A DNA stretch of 64,000 nt from WARW01 sp964582365. Lineage in GTDB: Bacteria > Patescibacteriota > Microgenomatia > UBA12405. Both the position numbers and the translations under genes were made by a program. Location of the stretch: the NCBI GenBank assembly GCA_964582365.1, contig CAZOQV010000002.1, positions 1 to 64,000 of the forward strand, given 5' to 3'. This document shows positions 32,860 to 40,627 of this stretch, piece by piece; position 1 is the stretch's first letter, and the number at the start of each line of letters is the position of its first letter. Under the pieces are notes generated by a model that made no database searches, was not told the DNA's origin, and worked only from the letters and a program-made list of their open reading frames with translations.

Positions 32860-34170
32860 TTACTGCTTTTTCTCCACATCAAAGAAACTCACCTGTTTAC
32901 CATTAAAATACAAACTAAAACTTCCAGTTGGACCATTTCGATGTTTTTCCACACTACAAGTTACCGCTTCTCTTATTTCTTCATCTTCTCTATATAAAAA
33001 GAACACCACATCAGCATCTTGTTCAATACTTCCCGACTCTCTTAAATCTGATAATTTTGGTCTCCCTCCTCTTGTCTCCATTGCCCTAGATAATTGAGCT
33101 AAGGCTAAGACTGGAACTTTTAATTCTCTGGCTAAATTTTTCAATCCTTGAGAAATTTCCGACACTTCTTGTACCCGATTATCTCGAGTACTTCCATGCA
33201 TTAATTGTAAATAATCAACAATAATAAATTTAATTCCTTTATCAACTTGTAGTCTCCTAGCTTTGGTTCTTAATTCATTCACGGTTAATCCTGGTGTATC
33301 GTCAATATAAAGTGGCGCTTCGGCTAAAACACCCATCGCTTCCGATAAAGAATCAAAATCACCCACCGATAATTGTCCTGTTTTTAACCTCCAAGCATCA
33401 ATTAATCCCTGTCTTACTAATAATCTATCAACTAATTCTTCCTTGCTCATTTCCAATGAAAACATACAAACTGGCAATTTTTTTTCTACCGCCACGTATC
33501 GAGCAATGTTTAATCCAAAAGCTGTTTTACCTACACCTGGTCGTGCTGCCAAAATTAACAAATTGCTTTCTTGCATTCCAGCCAATATATTATCTAATCC
33601 TTTAAAACCGCTTGGCACCCCCCTTAACCCATTTCCCATTTTTTGTAGTTCATCTAATCGATCAAAACTAGCCGTCAATACTTCTTTTAATGAAGTTGGA
33701 ATCGATTTTAAATGTTTTTGTGATAAAGAAAAAATCTCTTGTTCAGCAATATCCAACAATTGATCTGTTGGTAAACCGGGGTCAAAAGCCTTTTCAGTAA
33801 TTCTTCCAGACGCCGAAATTAATTCTCTTTTAGCTGATAATGATTTAATAATTTGACCATAACTTTCAACATTTGCCGCTGTTGGCACCTCACTTGCCAA
33901 CCTAGTTAAAAATCCTTTACCTCCAATGTTTTTTAAAGCCTTAAATTCTTTTAATTTTTCCGCTACCGTCACAATGTCAATTGGCATTCTTTCTTCATAA
34001 AGCTTCATCATCGCTTCATAAATTTTGCCGTAATTTGAATTATAAAAATGTTCTGGTCTTAAAAATTCCGACACTGCCAAAACCGCATCATTATCAATTA
34101 GAACCGACCCTAAAACACAAATCTCAGCCTCTTCTGAACTTGGCGGTAATCTGATTAAATCTGTTGACAT
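32860..34170 (-). CDS. dnaB: Replicative DNA helicase DnaB
   Basis: Hexameric 5'-3' helicase at the replication fork. It has an N-terminal DnaB domain (PPSSEEAEICVLGSVLID at about 8-25) and a C-terminal RecA-like domain with Walker A ARPGVGKTAF, Walker B IIVDYLQLM, and the SELRESGSIEQDADVV-type motif near 375-390. At 436 aa it is full length. The gene starts 7 bp after the stop of the metallo-beta-lactamase-like gene, so both share an mRNA. It is followed by tRNA-Leu on the same strand. Confidence 0.96.
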   Translation of the reverse strand: MSTDLIRLPPSSEEAEICVLGSVLIDNDAVLAVSEFLRPEHFYNSNYGKIYEAMMKLYEERMPIDIVTVAEKLKEFKALKNIGGKGFLTRLASEVPTAANVESYGQIIKSLSAKRELISASGRITEKAFDPGLPTDQLLDIAEQEIFSLSQKHLKSIPTSLKEVLTASFDRLDELQKMGNGLRGVPSGFKGLDNILAGMQESNLLILAARPGVGKTAFGLNIARYVAVEKKLPVCMFSLEMSKEELVDRLLVRQGLIDAWRLKTGQLSVGDFDSLSEAMGVLAEAPLYIDDTPGLTVNELRTKARRLQVDKGIKFIIVDYLQLMHGSTRDNRVQEVSEISQGLKNLARELKVPVLALAQLSRAMETRGGRPKLSDLRESGSIEQDADVVFFLYREDEEIREAVTCSVEKHRNGPTGSFSLYFNGKQVSFFDVEKKQ

Positions 34171-34177
34171 AACCGTA

Positions 34178-34756
34178 TTATACCTTCTTTAAAACTTTCA
34201 GTTCCATTCCATCCGGCAAATCATCTTTATCAACTTTTAAAGATTCCACTGGATCTAGTCCTTCATGATCAGCTTGATCTAAAAATTTATCTAAATTAGT
34301 CTTATCTTCATCACTATAGCCAGTTGGAATTAAATAATTTATACCCCACTTTTTAGCCCAATCCAAAACTAATTTTCCACTATTACTATCTTTAATTAAA
34401 ACTGGAGCAAATAATACATCAGCCGAATCAATTTTTTCAATTCTCTTATCGCTTAACGATTCATTCAAATCCCCTAAAAACACCATTTTGATTCCATCCA
34501 TATGAATTATATAAATAGTATTTTCACCAACAGGATAGCCATTTATTTCTATTCCACCAACTTCATATTCTCCCGGAGCTCGAATCAAAATTTTATCGCT
34601 ATCGAAACCCATTCCATCATATTTTTCTGCTGTAAATAAGAAAATTCTTGATGGATATTTAGCATCATTTCGACTTTCTTCGTTAGGATTAATCAAAACA
34701 TTTTCTTTTTTACCTTTTAAATATATTGTTTGATTTTCTAAAATTTTTATTTCCAT
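34178..34756 (-). CDS. Metallo-beta-lactamase-superfamily-like protein without the canonical metal motif
   Basis: 192 aa resembling the UlaG-like/YycJ-like beta-lactamase fold: APGEYEVGGIEINGYP (about 64-79) and IKMVFLGDLNE (about 93-103) are typical strand-loop elements. The H-x-H-x-D-H zinc motif is absent, so it may be a non-catalytic relative. TAGAAT lies 6 nt before the ATG. It is co-transcribed with dnaB downstream. Specific function unknown. Confidence 0.7.
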   Translation of the reverse strand: MEIKILENQTIYLKGKKENVLINPNEESRNDAKYPSRIFLFTAEKYDGMGFDSDKILIRAPGEYEVGGIEINGYPVGENTIYIIHMDGIKMVFLGDLNESLSDKRIEKIDSADVLFAPVLIKDSNSGKLVLDWAKKWGINYLIPTGYSDEDKTNLDKFLDQADHEGLDPVESLKVDKDDLPDGMELKVLKKV

Positions 34757-34762
34757 AAATCA

Positions 34763-34768
34763 ATTCTA
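34763..34768 (-). promoter_or_regulatory. -10 box of the MBL-like/dnaB unit
   Basis: TAGAAT on the minus strand, 6 nt before ATG 34756. Confidence 0.5.
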
Positions 34769-34787
34769 TCATCAACTTTTGACTATT

Positions 34788-34805
34788 TGTGATATCATTT
34801 ATATT
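34788..34805 (+). promoter_or_regulatory. -10 box upstream of the anchored Big-like gene
   Basis: TATATT (34800-34805) is 6 nt before ATG 34812. It overlaps an earlier in-frame TTG start (34779), which I therefore reject. Confidence 0.4.
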
Positions 34806-34811
34806 ACTCAA

Positions 34812-35273
34812 ATGATAAAAGAATATCTTTTAGTAATTTTTCTAGGAACAATTTTAGGGTTTGGCATCACCGGCGGTTATTACGCCCTTCGTCAAAATAA
34901 ACCTAAACAAAATGTCACCAACAATAACATATCACCTACTCCCACTATTACCGAAATTCAAATATCCAATCAAATCTCTGTTACTCCTTCAGTTTCCGCA
35001 ACCAAAACTTACATTAATATCACTTCTCCAGAAAATGGAACTGTTCTTTCCACTTCTAAAACCAGCATTAAGGGAGATGTTAAACCAAGCAGCTTAGTTG
35101 TTATTTCCACTCCTTCTAAAACTTTTAGCGGAGAAGCCAATTCAAACGGTATTTTTAGTATTAATGTTGAACTTGATAGCGGTGTTAATTTAATAAAAAT
35201 CAGCAGTATTGACTTGAATGATAATCAAGACGAAACAGAATTGACACTTACTTATTCAACTGCCAAAATTTAA
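34812..35273 (+). CDS. Membrane-anchored extracellular protein with Ig-like/glucodextranase-type domain
   Basis: 153 aa. An N-terminal TM anchor (about 5-25) is followed by a Thr/Ser/Pro linker (about 38-65) and one beta-sandwich domain (about 68-150: YINITSPENGTVLSTSKTSI, SGVNLIKISSID). This pattern is seen in bacterial Ig-like or glucodextranase-B domains of surface proteins. A TTG at 34779 would add 11 residues but overlaps the -10 box. It is followed after 2 bp by the DUF5666-like gene, so the two form an operon. Binding partner unknown. Confidence 0.72.
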   Translation: MIKEYLLVIFLGTILGFGITGGYYALRQNKPKQNVTNNNISPTPTITEIQISNQISVTPSVSATKTYINITSPENGTVLSTSKTSIKGDVKPSSLVVISTPSKTFSGEANSNGIFSINVELDSGVNLIKISSIDLNDNQDETELTLTYSTAKI

Positions 35274-35275
35274 TT

Positions 35276-35986
35276 ATGTATTTATTTTTATCTTTTATTT
35301 TTTCCATTTTTTTTCAACCAATTTTAGCCCAAGAGTCAACCATAACTCCAGTTTCTAATCAAGATCTAACCGAAGAAGTCAGAGAAATGGTCACTCAAAA
35401 AGTTAAAGAGATTCAGCAAGGTAGCTCTACCAACGCCTCTATCTCCACTACCATTCCGAAATCTCTCGTTGGTACAATTACTCAAATTGGAGACAGTCAA
35501 TTTACGATTAACCATAAAAATGAAAATAAAGATATTATTATTACCAGTGACACTGTTTTTATCAACGAAAAACAAATTAAAACCAAATTCAACAGTCTTA
35601 AATCAGGTCAAGTAATTTTAGCTATGGGTTACTACGATCAGTTCAATAATTTTACCGCCAAAAGAATAGTTATTACTACCTCTGATGAGATTGAAAATAA
35701 AAATGAAATAGTTTTTGGTACCATTGCTGACATTTCTCAAACTTCAAATATTTTAGTTTTAATTCCTCTAAAAAATAAAAACACCCAATATCAAATTAAA
35801 ACCGATTCCCAAACTAAAATTACCACCAAAAGCAATACCAGTTTGACTTTTGCTAAATTAAAATCTGGTCAAAAAGTTATTATAGTAATCCAACCTGATC
35901 CTAAAATTTCAAATACTTTCGATGCTTCTCAAATTATAACCCTTGATTCTACTACGGTTTCCCCCACCCCAACTCCTAAAAAATAA
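35276..35986 (+). CDS. Secreted protein with DUF5666-like repeats
   Basis: 236 aa with a signal peptide (about 1-18, likely cut after ILAQ). Two beta-rich repeats of about 70 aa follow: VGTITQIGDSQFTIN...LKSGQVILAMG and FGTIADISQTSNILVL...LKSGQKVIIVI, each ending in the LKSGQ turn. This layout matches DUF5666-type OB-like repeats of unknown function. The C-terminus is a short Pro/Thr tail. It follows the anchored Ig-like gene by 2 bp. The function is not known. Confidence 0.72.
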   Translation: MYLFLSFIFSIFFQPILAQESTITPVSNQDLTEEVREMVTQKVKEIQQGSSTNASISTTIPKSLVGTITQIGDSQFTINHKNENKDIIITSDTVFINEKQIKTKFNSLKSGQVILAMGYYDQFNNFTAKRIVITTSDEIENKNEIVFGTIADISQTSNILVLIPLKNKNTQYQIKTDSQTKITTKSNTSLTFAKLKSGQKVIIVIQPDPKISNTFDASQIITLDSTTVSPTPTPKK

Positions 35987-36088
35987 TAAGACCTAAAATT
36001 CCGCCTTCATGTTAAAATAAACCACTTAATTAACTTTTTTTAATTTGACATTGGTCATTAGAAATTTTGATTTAAGTTTTAAATATAT

Positions 36089-36163
36089 GGTGGTATTAGC
36101 TCAATTGGTTAGAGCGCAGCTCTGTGAAAGCTGAGGTTGCCGGTTCAAGTCCGGTATACCACC
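36089..36163 (+). tRNA. tRNA-His (anticodon GTG)
   Basis: Acceptor GTGGTAT/ATACCAC with an encoded G-1 (36089) facing C73 (36163), the identity pair for HisRS. D stem GCTC/GAGC, anticodon stem CAGCT/AGCTG with loop CTGTGAA (GTG), T arm GCCGG-TTCAAGT-CCGGT. CCA is not fully encoded. The 3' 19 nt overlap the end of the opposite-strand epimerase-like gene. hisS lies 1.1 kb downstream. Confidence 0.93.
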
Positions 36164-36867
36164 CCAATTATTTGTTTCAATTCCTTTTTCGATTTTGGTT
36201 GCAACATTGCGTCCAAACTTTCAATAAACTTTCCGTCTTTTTCAATCACTGGTTCTAGACAAAAATAATTATTATCAAAAATCTTATTATTTCCTTCTTC
36301 TAAAAATCCCGTCCATAATCTAGCATAATTAAAACCAGCTAATTGCCATTTAATTAAAGGCTTTCCGGGAACATCTAAATCGTTTAATTGTCTTAAATTT
36401 ACAAAAGTACTTTCTTTTATACCTAAACTTAAGTCAAAATTATTTAATGTCGCCCCTTGCCACCCCAAATCACTTGACCAATAATTATGTATGGCCATGT
36501 TAAATGGTTTTTCTTCTTCACTTTTATTTTCAATTACTATTTTTTGAATAAAATAATCATTATTAAGAGAAAATATTTGTTGGACTCTTAACCCGTCAAT
36601 TTCGCATTCAATCTCTAATAAGTCTTCCAGTTGTTGAATTAAATTCCATTTTGCATTTCTAAAAGGACCATGAAAAATAAAACCATATTTTTCCACTCCA
36701 TCGTCAGCAAAATTAGGAATACAAACATGAGTATTTCCCTGCTTTCCATCAATTCTAAAAAAACTTCCCAAAATTAAAATACCTTTATTTTTAAGGCTAC
36801 AAATTCTTCCCCCATCCAAATCGATTATTAATTCCCAAAAACCAAAATCTAACTGAATTGTATTCAT
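36145..36867 (-). CDS. Aldose 1-epimerase-like protein
   Basis: 240 aa with a galactose-mutarotase-like fold: GGRICSLKNKG, THVCIPNFADDG, GFIFHGPFRNAKWN (about 62-75, His of the first catalytic pair) and MAIHNYWSSDLGW (second His region). Family members interconvert sugar anomers or bind sugar phosphates. The conserved C-terminal Glu is not certain. It ends in TGA inside the tRNA-His gene on the other strand. TAAAAT lies 7 nt before its ATG. Substrate unknown, and it could be a YeaD-like hexose-6-phosphate epimerase. Confidence 0.75.
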   Translation of the reverse strand: MNTIQLDFGFWELIIDLDGGRICSLKNKGILILGSFFRIDGKQGNTHVCIPNFADDGVEKYGFIFHGPFRNAKWNLIQQLEDLLEIECEIDGLRVQQIFSLNNDYFIQKIVIENKSEEEKPFNMAIHNYWSSDLGWQGATLNNFDLSLGIKESTFVNLRQLNDLDVPGKPLIKWQLAGFNYARLWTGFLEEGNNKIFDNNYFCLEPVIEKDGKFIESLDAMLQPKSKKELKQIIGVVYRT

Positions 36868-36874
36868 TACCTGT

Positions 36875-36880
36875 ATTTTA
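36875..36880 (-). promoter_or_regulatory. -10 box of the epimerase-like gene
   Basis: TAAAAT on the minus strand, 7 nt before ATG 36867. Confidence 0.45.
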
Positions 36881-36908
36881 CATTAATTAATGATTTTCAC
36901 CAAATTAT

Positions 36909-36936
36909 TTGACTTATTTAAGATTAACGATAAAAT
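36909..36936 (+). promoter_or_regulatory. Promoter of a candidate small RNA
   Basis: TTGACT (36909-36914), 16-nt spacer, TAAAAT (36931-36936). There is no ORF downstream before a strong terminator at 37042-37068. Confidence 0.5.
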
Positions 36937-36942
36937 ACACCT

Positions 36943-37068
36943 AAATGACAAAATTTTGTCTAATTAAAAACCATCAACATACCGTGGGTACCAAAACCGC
37001 GGGGTTTTTGAGTGCCTAGAATTTTTTTTAAATAATTAATTAAATCCCCGCTCCCCGCGGGGATTTTT
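36943..37068 (+). ncRNA. Candidate small non-coding RNA (about 125 nt) or hisS leader
   Basis: It is bounded by a sigma-70-type promoter and an intrinsic terminator. It contains the palindrome GACAAAATTTTGTC (36948-36961), GGTACC, and an ACCGCGGGGTTTTT element (36993-37009). I recognise no known RNA family. An alternative view is a long attenuated leader of hisS. Confidence 0.4.
37042..37068 (+). terminator. Strong intrinsic terminator upstream of hisS
   Basis: AAATCCCCGC (37042-37051) pairs with GCGGGGATTT (37057-37066) around TCCCC, followed by TTTTT. It lies 187 nt before the hisS start, with no gene to its left on this strand. Confidence 0.8.
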
Positions 37069-37243
37069 CGTATAAATAGATCTAATTTTTCGTTTCTTTA
37101 GGTGAAATTTTGAACGAAGTAATAAAATTTTCATAAAGACACGACTCCGGTTTACCGGAGCATAACAAATTTGCCTATTTATACGACCCCGCAACTGCGG
37201 GGTATATGATTCCGACTTATCGGAACAAATAATTATTAAATGT

Positions 37244-37249
37244 TAAAAT
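37244..37249 (+). promoter_or_regulatory. -10 box of hisS
   Basis: TAAAAT 5 nt before ATG 37255. It lies inside the longer ORF that would start at 37240, which argues for the later start. Confidence 0.5.
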
Positions 37250-37254
37250 CAACT

Positions 37255-38511
37255 ATGAATCAATCAAATATTAAACCACAAACCCTAAAAGGTTTCCGAG
37301 ATTTTTTGCCAAAAGACATGGCTATCCGTAATTATGTCAAAAATACCTTAATTGAAATTTTTGAAACTTACGGCTTTCAACCCGTCGAAACTCCAGCTCT
37401 AGAATATGCCTCAGTTTTAAAAGGTAAGTCTAGCCAAGAAACTGACGAAAAATTAGGTTATTTTTTTAAAGATAATGGCGATCGCGAAATCGGACTTCGT
37501 TACGATTTAACTATTCCTATTTCCAAAGTTTTAGCTATTTATAATAATGAAATTCAACTTCCTTTTAAGCGTTATCAAGTCCAACCAGTTTGGCGCGCCG
37601 AAAATACTCAAAAAGGTCGTTATCGAGAATTTATCCAGTGTGATATAGATATTTTTGGCACTACCTCCCCTATTGCTGACGCCGAAATTATTTCTATAAT
37701 CTATGCTGGCACTCAAAAATTAAATTTCAAAAACGCCATTATTAAAATTAACAGCCGATCTATTCTTTTAGACATTCTAGCCAAAAGTAACATCCAAAAC
37801 AACCAAAGTTTTGTACTCCAATCTATCGATAAATTAGACAAAATTGGCGAGAATGGAGTAAAAGATGAGCTCACCTCCAAAGGCCTATCAAACACTCAAA
37901 TAACTGACATTTTTAAATATATCAAAACAGCTCAACCAGATGAAAATTTAAAACAGGTTTTTGCTAATTTAAAATCTTTAAACATCCCCGATACCGCTTA
38001 TATTTTCGATCCAACTCTCGTTCGTGGCTGTGATTATTACACTGGTACTATTTTCGAAGTCCAAGTCACCGAGCCAAAAGTTGGTTCTATTGGTGGCGGT
38101 GGTCGCTACGATAAATTAATTTCCACTCTTGGCGGTCCCGATATTCCCGCCGTCGGTTTTGCATTTGGTTTTGAGCGAGTCGTTGATGTTATTCAAGAAT
38201 TAAATCTTTTACCAGAAGAAATTAGTCAGTCAAAAATAAAAATTTTAGTTGCCAATTTTGGATCAGAAACAGAAACCGATATCTTGAATTTAGTTTCTAA
38301 ACTTCGAGATCAAAATATTTCTTCCATAATTTATCCAGACGCTGATAAACTTGGAAAACAAATCAAATATGCCGACAGTATGGGTATTCCTTACATTGCC
38401 ATCATCGGCACAGACGAAGCCAAAAATAACCAAATCACTCTCAAAAATCTCAAAACTACTGAACAAAAATTAGTTAATTTTGAAGAATTAATCAAAATTT
38501 TAAAAAAATAG
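37255..38511 (+). CDS. hisS: Histidyl-tRNA synthetase
   Basis: Charges tRNA-His. Class II motifs are present: motif 2 region RYDLTIPISKVLA and RVQPVWRAENTQKGRYREFIQ-type segment (split here for length), the HisRS-specific RGCDYYTGTIFEV loop, and motif 3 GGGGRYDKLI-x-x-LGG with GFAFGFERV. The C-terminal anticodon-binding domain runs from about 325 to 418. I begin at ATG 37255 (418 aa) since the ATG at 37240 overlaps the -10 box. Upstream is a structured region, and tRNA-His lies 1.1 kb before on the same strand. rpmE follows with its own promoter. Confidence 0.95.
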   Translation: MNQSNIKPQTLKGFRDFLPKDMAIRNYVKNTLIEIFETYGFQPVETPALEYASVLKGKSSQETDEKLGYFFKDNGDREIGLRYDLTIPISKVLAIYNNEIQLPFKRYQVQPVWRAENTQKGRYREFIQCDIDIFGTTSPIADAEIISIIYAGTQKLNFKNAIIKINSRSILLDILAKSNIQNNQSFVLQSIDKLDKIGENGVKDELTSKGLSNTQITDIFKYIKTAQPDENLKQVFANLKSLNIPDTAYIFDPTLVRGCDYYTGTIFEVQVTEPKVGSIGGGGRYDKLISTLGGPDIPAVGFAFGFERVVDVIQELNLLPEEISQSKIKILVANFGSETETDILNLVSKLRDQNISSIIYPDADKLGKQIKYADSMGIPYIAIIGTDEAKNNQITLKNLKTTEQKLVNFEELIKILKK

Positions 38512-38518
38512 AACTATC

Positions 38519-38527
38519 TGCTATAAT
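38519..38527 (+). promoter_or_regulatory. Extended -10 box of rpmE
   Basis: TGC-TATAAT (38519-38527), 7 nt before ATG 38535. Confidence 0.6.
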
Positions 38528-38534
38528 AAACCCT

Positions 38535-38789
38535 ATGAAACAAGGAATTCATCCTCAATATTTTGACAAATGTCAAGTTAATTGCGTTTGTGGTAATAGA
38601 TTTACCACCGGTTCAACTTTAGAAAAAATCGACGTTGAAGTTTGTTCTAAATGTCATCCTTTCTTTACTGGTCAACAAAAATTCGTTGACATTAAAGGAA
38701 GAATTGATAAGTTCAATGAAAAAGTTGGACAGGGCAAAAAATACGCCACTGCTAAAGCTGCTAAAAAAGAAGTCAAAAAATCAAACTAG
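38535..38789 (+). CDS. rpmE: Ribosomal protein bL31
   Basis: 84 aa. KQGIHPQYFDKCQVNCVCGN and VEVCSKCHPFFTGQQK hold four Cys (C-x-C and C-x-x-C type), so this is the zinc-binding C+ form of bL31. The fold links the large subunit central protuberance to the small-subunit head. The Lys/Ala-rich C-terminal tail is a little long. A dedicated terminator follows at 38797-38837. Confidence 0.95.
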   Translation: MKQGIHPQYFDKCQVNCVCGNRFTTGSTLEKIDVEVCSKCHPFFTGQQKFVDIKGRIDKFNEKVGQGKKYATAKAAKKEVKKSN

Positions 38790-38796
38790 CCATTCT

Positions 38797-38837
38797 AAAA
38801 ACCGTTTATATTTACAGTAAATATGGCGGTTTTTTTT
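38797..38837 (+). terminator. Intrinsic terminator after rpmE
   Basis: AAAAACCG (38797-38804) pairs with CGGTTTTT, with an inner ATATTTAC/GTAAATAT stem, and ends in eight T. Confidence 0.9.
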
Positions 38838-38885
38838 ATTATAATTTATTAAATATTAGAAATTAGATATTAGAAATTTAGATTT

Positions 38886-39614
38886 ATGCCTACTCTTAAC
38901 CCTAACATTGCCATTATGGAATTTCATCCCGGTCCAGGCGGGCAAGAAGCCTCTCTTTGGGCTCAAGATTTAATGAACATGTATATTCGCTACGCCAATA
39001 AAGTTGGTTGGAAAGTTCGTCAAATCGACGGTTTTATTATTCAAATATCCGGGTTTGATGCTTATAACCAATTAAAATACGAAGCTGGCACTCATCGTGT
39101 TCAACGAATTCCTATTACTGAAAAACGTGGTCGTCTTCAAACCTCTACTGCCTCTATCGCTATCATGCCTCAAATCGACTCTAAAGAAGTTAATTTTAGA
39201 ATGGAAGATGTCACCATCACCGCTTGTCGTGCTGGTGGCAATGGTGGTCAAAACGTTAATAAAGTTTCCACCGCTATTCATTTAGTTCATAAACCTACTG
39301 GTTTAATGTTTGATGTTCGCACTGAGCGTTATCAACAACAAAACCGAGAAATTGCTCTCGAGTTACTTAAAAATAAACTTTATCAGATCGAAGAAGAAAA
39401 ACGCGCCTCTCAAGTCTCTGCTGGACGTTCTAATATCAGTCAATCAACTCGGGCTGATAAAATCAGAACATATAATTACCCCAGAAATCAAGTAAAAGAC
39501 CATAGGATAGAGAAATCTTTTAACAACTTAGATAGCATTATGCAAGGCAATTTAGATGATTTACTGCTCGAGCTCACCGTTCTCGACCAACCAGTTGAAG
39601 AAAAGAAAAATTAA
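38886..39614 (+). CDS. prfA: Peptide chain release factor 1, lacking domain 1
   Basis: Terminates translation at UAA/UAG. It has the RF1-type codon motif P-x-T (PIT, 76-78) and the catalytic GGQ (120-122) within AGGNGGQNVNKV. Ordinary RF1 has about 360 aa. Here 242 aa begin exactly at the PCRF core (AIMEFHPGPGGQEASLWA), so the N-terminal helical domain 1 is missing. Upstream lie only a repeat and the rpmE terminator, hence no frameshifted remnant. The G-x-GGDEA motif reads GPGGQEA. It converges on htrA with a 4-nt overlap. Alternative: an RF-like rescue factor, but domain 2 argues for RF1. Confidence 0.85.
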   Translation: MPTLNPNIAIMEFHPGPGGQEASLWAQDLMNMYIRYANKVGWKVRQIDGFIIQISGFDAYNQLKYEAGTHRVQRIPITEKRGRLQTSTASIAIMPQIDSKEVNFRMEDVTITACRAGGNGGQNVNKVSTAIHLVHKPTGLMFDVRTERYQQQNREIALELLKNKLYQIEEEKRASQVSAGRSNISQSTRADKIRTYNYPRNQVKDHRIEKSFNNLDSIMQGNLDDLLLELTVLDQPVEEKKN

Positions 39615-40624
39615 CTCTCCTTCTTCTCCAAAGTCACACTTATTTTCTGTTCGCTTTTGTCTCGCCAAATAGTCACTTCAATCACCTGTCCAATCTTTTT
39701 CTTATTAACCACCTTAACTAAGTCCCCACTATCACTGTCAACTAATTTTTCTCCGTCAACTGTCATGATAATATCACCAACTCTAATTCCAGCTTTTCTG
39801 GCCGGACTGTTGTCAGAAATTGACTGCACCCACGCCCCTGCTACTATTTTATTTTTTATTGCCGCTTCTTGATTAACCATTTTATATCCCACTCCTAAAT
39901 ACGGCCTTTCAAACTCGCCCGTCGTTCTAAAATATTCAATTGATTCTTTTGCTAAATTTATTGGCAAGGCAAAACCAATATTTTGACCATTAGCCGACAC
40001 TGCCACATTAACCCCAATCACTTGCCCGCCTGAATTAAATAATGGGCCACCGGAATTTCCTGGGTTAATCGCCGCATCAGTCTGAATTACATTTTCTAAT
40101 TTTTCTAAACTATCATTTGATCCGGCGGTAATTCCCCTACCTAAACCCGAGACCACTCCTGTCGTTACTGTCGACCTAAATTCACCCAAAGCCGTTCCAA
40201 TTGCAATTACTGATTGTCCAACCTTCAATTTATCGGAATCTCCCAATTCTACTGCCTTTAAACCAGTTTTTTCTACCTTAAGTATGGCTAAATCATTTAG
40301 TGGATCTCGATAAATATTTTTAACCTCAACTATTTCATCTTTGCCAATTACCACCTTATATTTAAGCGTCGTATCCGCCACCACATGTTTATTAGTCACA
40401 ATTAGACCATCATTACTAACAATAAATCCCGTTCCCAAATCTTTTTCTGTTCTAATTGTCACTACACTTAAAGTTGATTCTTCCACCACTTTTGTCACTA
40501 CCGATTCTTCATTTACAATTTGTGTTTTAGTTATATTTACAATTTCTTTTTTGAATCCAAATTTAAAAACCAAAAACATAACTACGACTCCCAAAACTAA
40601 TCCAACAATAAATCCTTTTTTCAT
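39611..40624 (-). CDS. HtrA/DegP-type serine protease with PDZ domain
   Basis: Envelope quality-control protease. An N-terminal TM anchor (about 4-22) is followed by a trypsin-like domain with triad His80 (NKHVV), Asp111 (NDLAIL) and Ser191 (GNSGGPLF), then one PDZ domain (about 240-330, AGIRVGDIIMTVDGEKL). At 337 aa it resembles DegS-like forms with one PDZ. It is separated by 3 bp from the CtpA gene upstream, forming a protease operon with the preceding 248-aa gene. Substrates probably include the abundant surface proteins. Confidence 0.93.
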   Translation of the reverse strand: MKKGFIVGLVLGVVVMFLVFKFGFKKEIVNITKTQIVNEESVVTKVVEESTLSVVTIRTEKDLGTGFIVSNDGLIVTNKHVVADTTLKYKVVIGKDEIVEVKNIYRDPLNDLAILKVEKTGLKAVELGDSDKLKVGQSVIAIGTALGEFRSTVTTGVVSGLGRGITAGSNDSLEKLENVIQTDAAINPGNSGGPLFNSGGQVIGVNVAVSANGQNIGFALPINLAKESIEYFRTTGEFERPYLGVGYKMVNQEAAIKNKIVAGAWVQSISDNSPARKAGIRVGDIIMTVDGEKLVDSDSGDLVKVVNKKKIGQVIEVTIWRDKSEQKISVTLEKKES

Positions 40625-40627
40625 TTT

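Larger units (their letters stand above)
36868..37254. other. 387-bp intergenic region rich in inverted repeats
   Basis: Besides the candidate RNA it holds CTCCGGTTTACCGGAG (37145-37160), CCCCGC-AACT-GCGGGG (37186-37202), TTCCGACTTATCGGAA (37210-37225), and long-range complements CGTATAAATAG (37069-37079) with CTATTTATACG (37176-37186) and CACCTAAA with TTTAGGTG. No credible ORF. Confidence 0.7.

Noticed and set aside
34779..34811. TTG start for the Big-like gene
   Set aside because: Would overlap the -10 box; the first helix begins at the ATG at 34812.
36961..37020. T-box leader for hisS (GGTACC and ACCGCGGGG elements)
   Set aside because: The core T-box word is interrupted, lies about 250 nt upstream of hisS behind a terminator, and no specifier stem is evident.
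37240..37254. ATG 37240 as hisS start
   Set aside because: The codons overlap the TAAAAT box; the ATG at 37255 fits the leaderless pattern and the family N-terminus.
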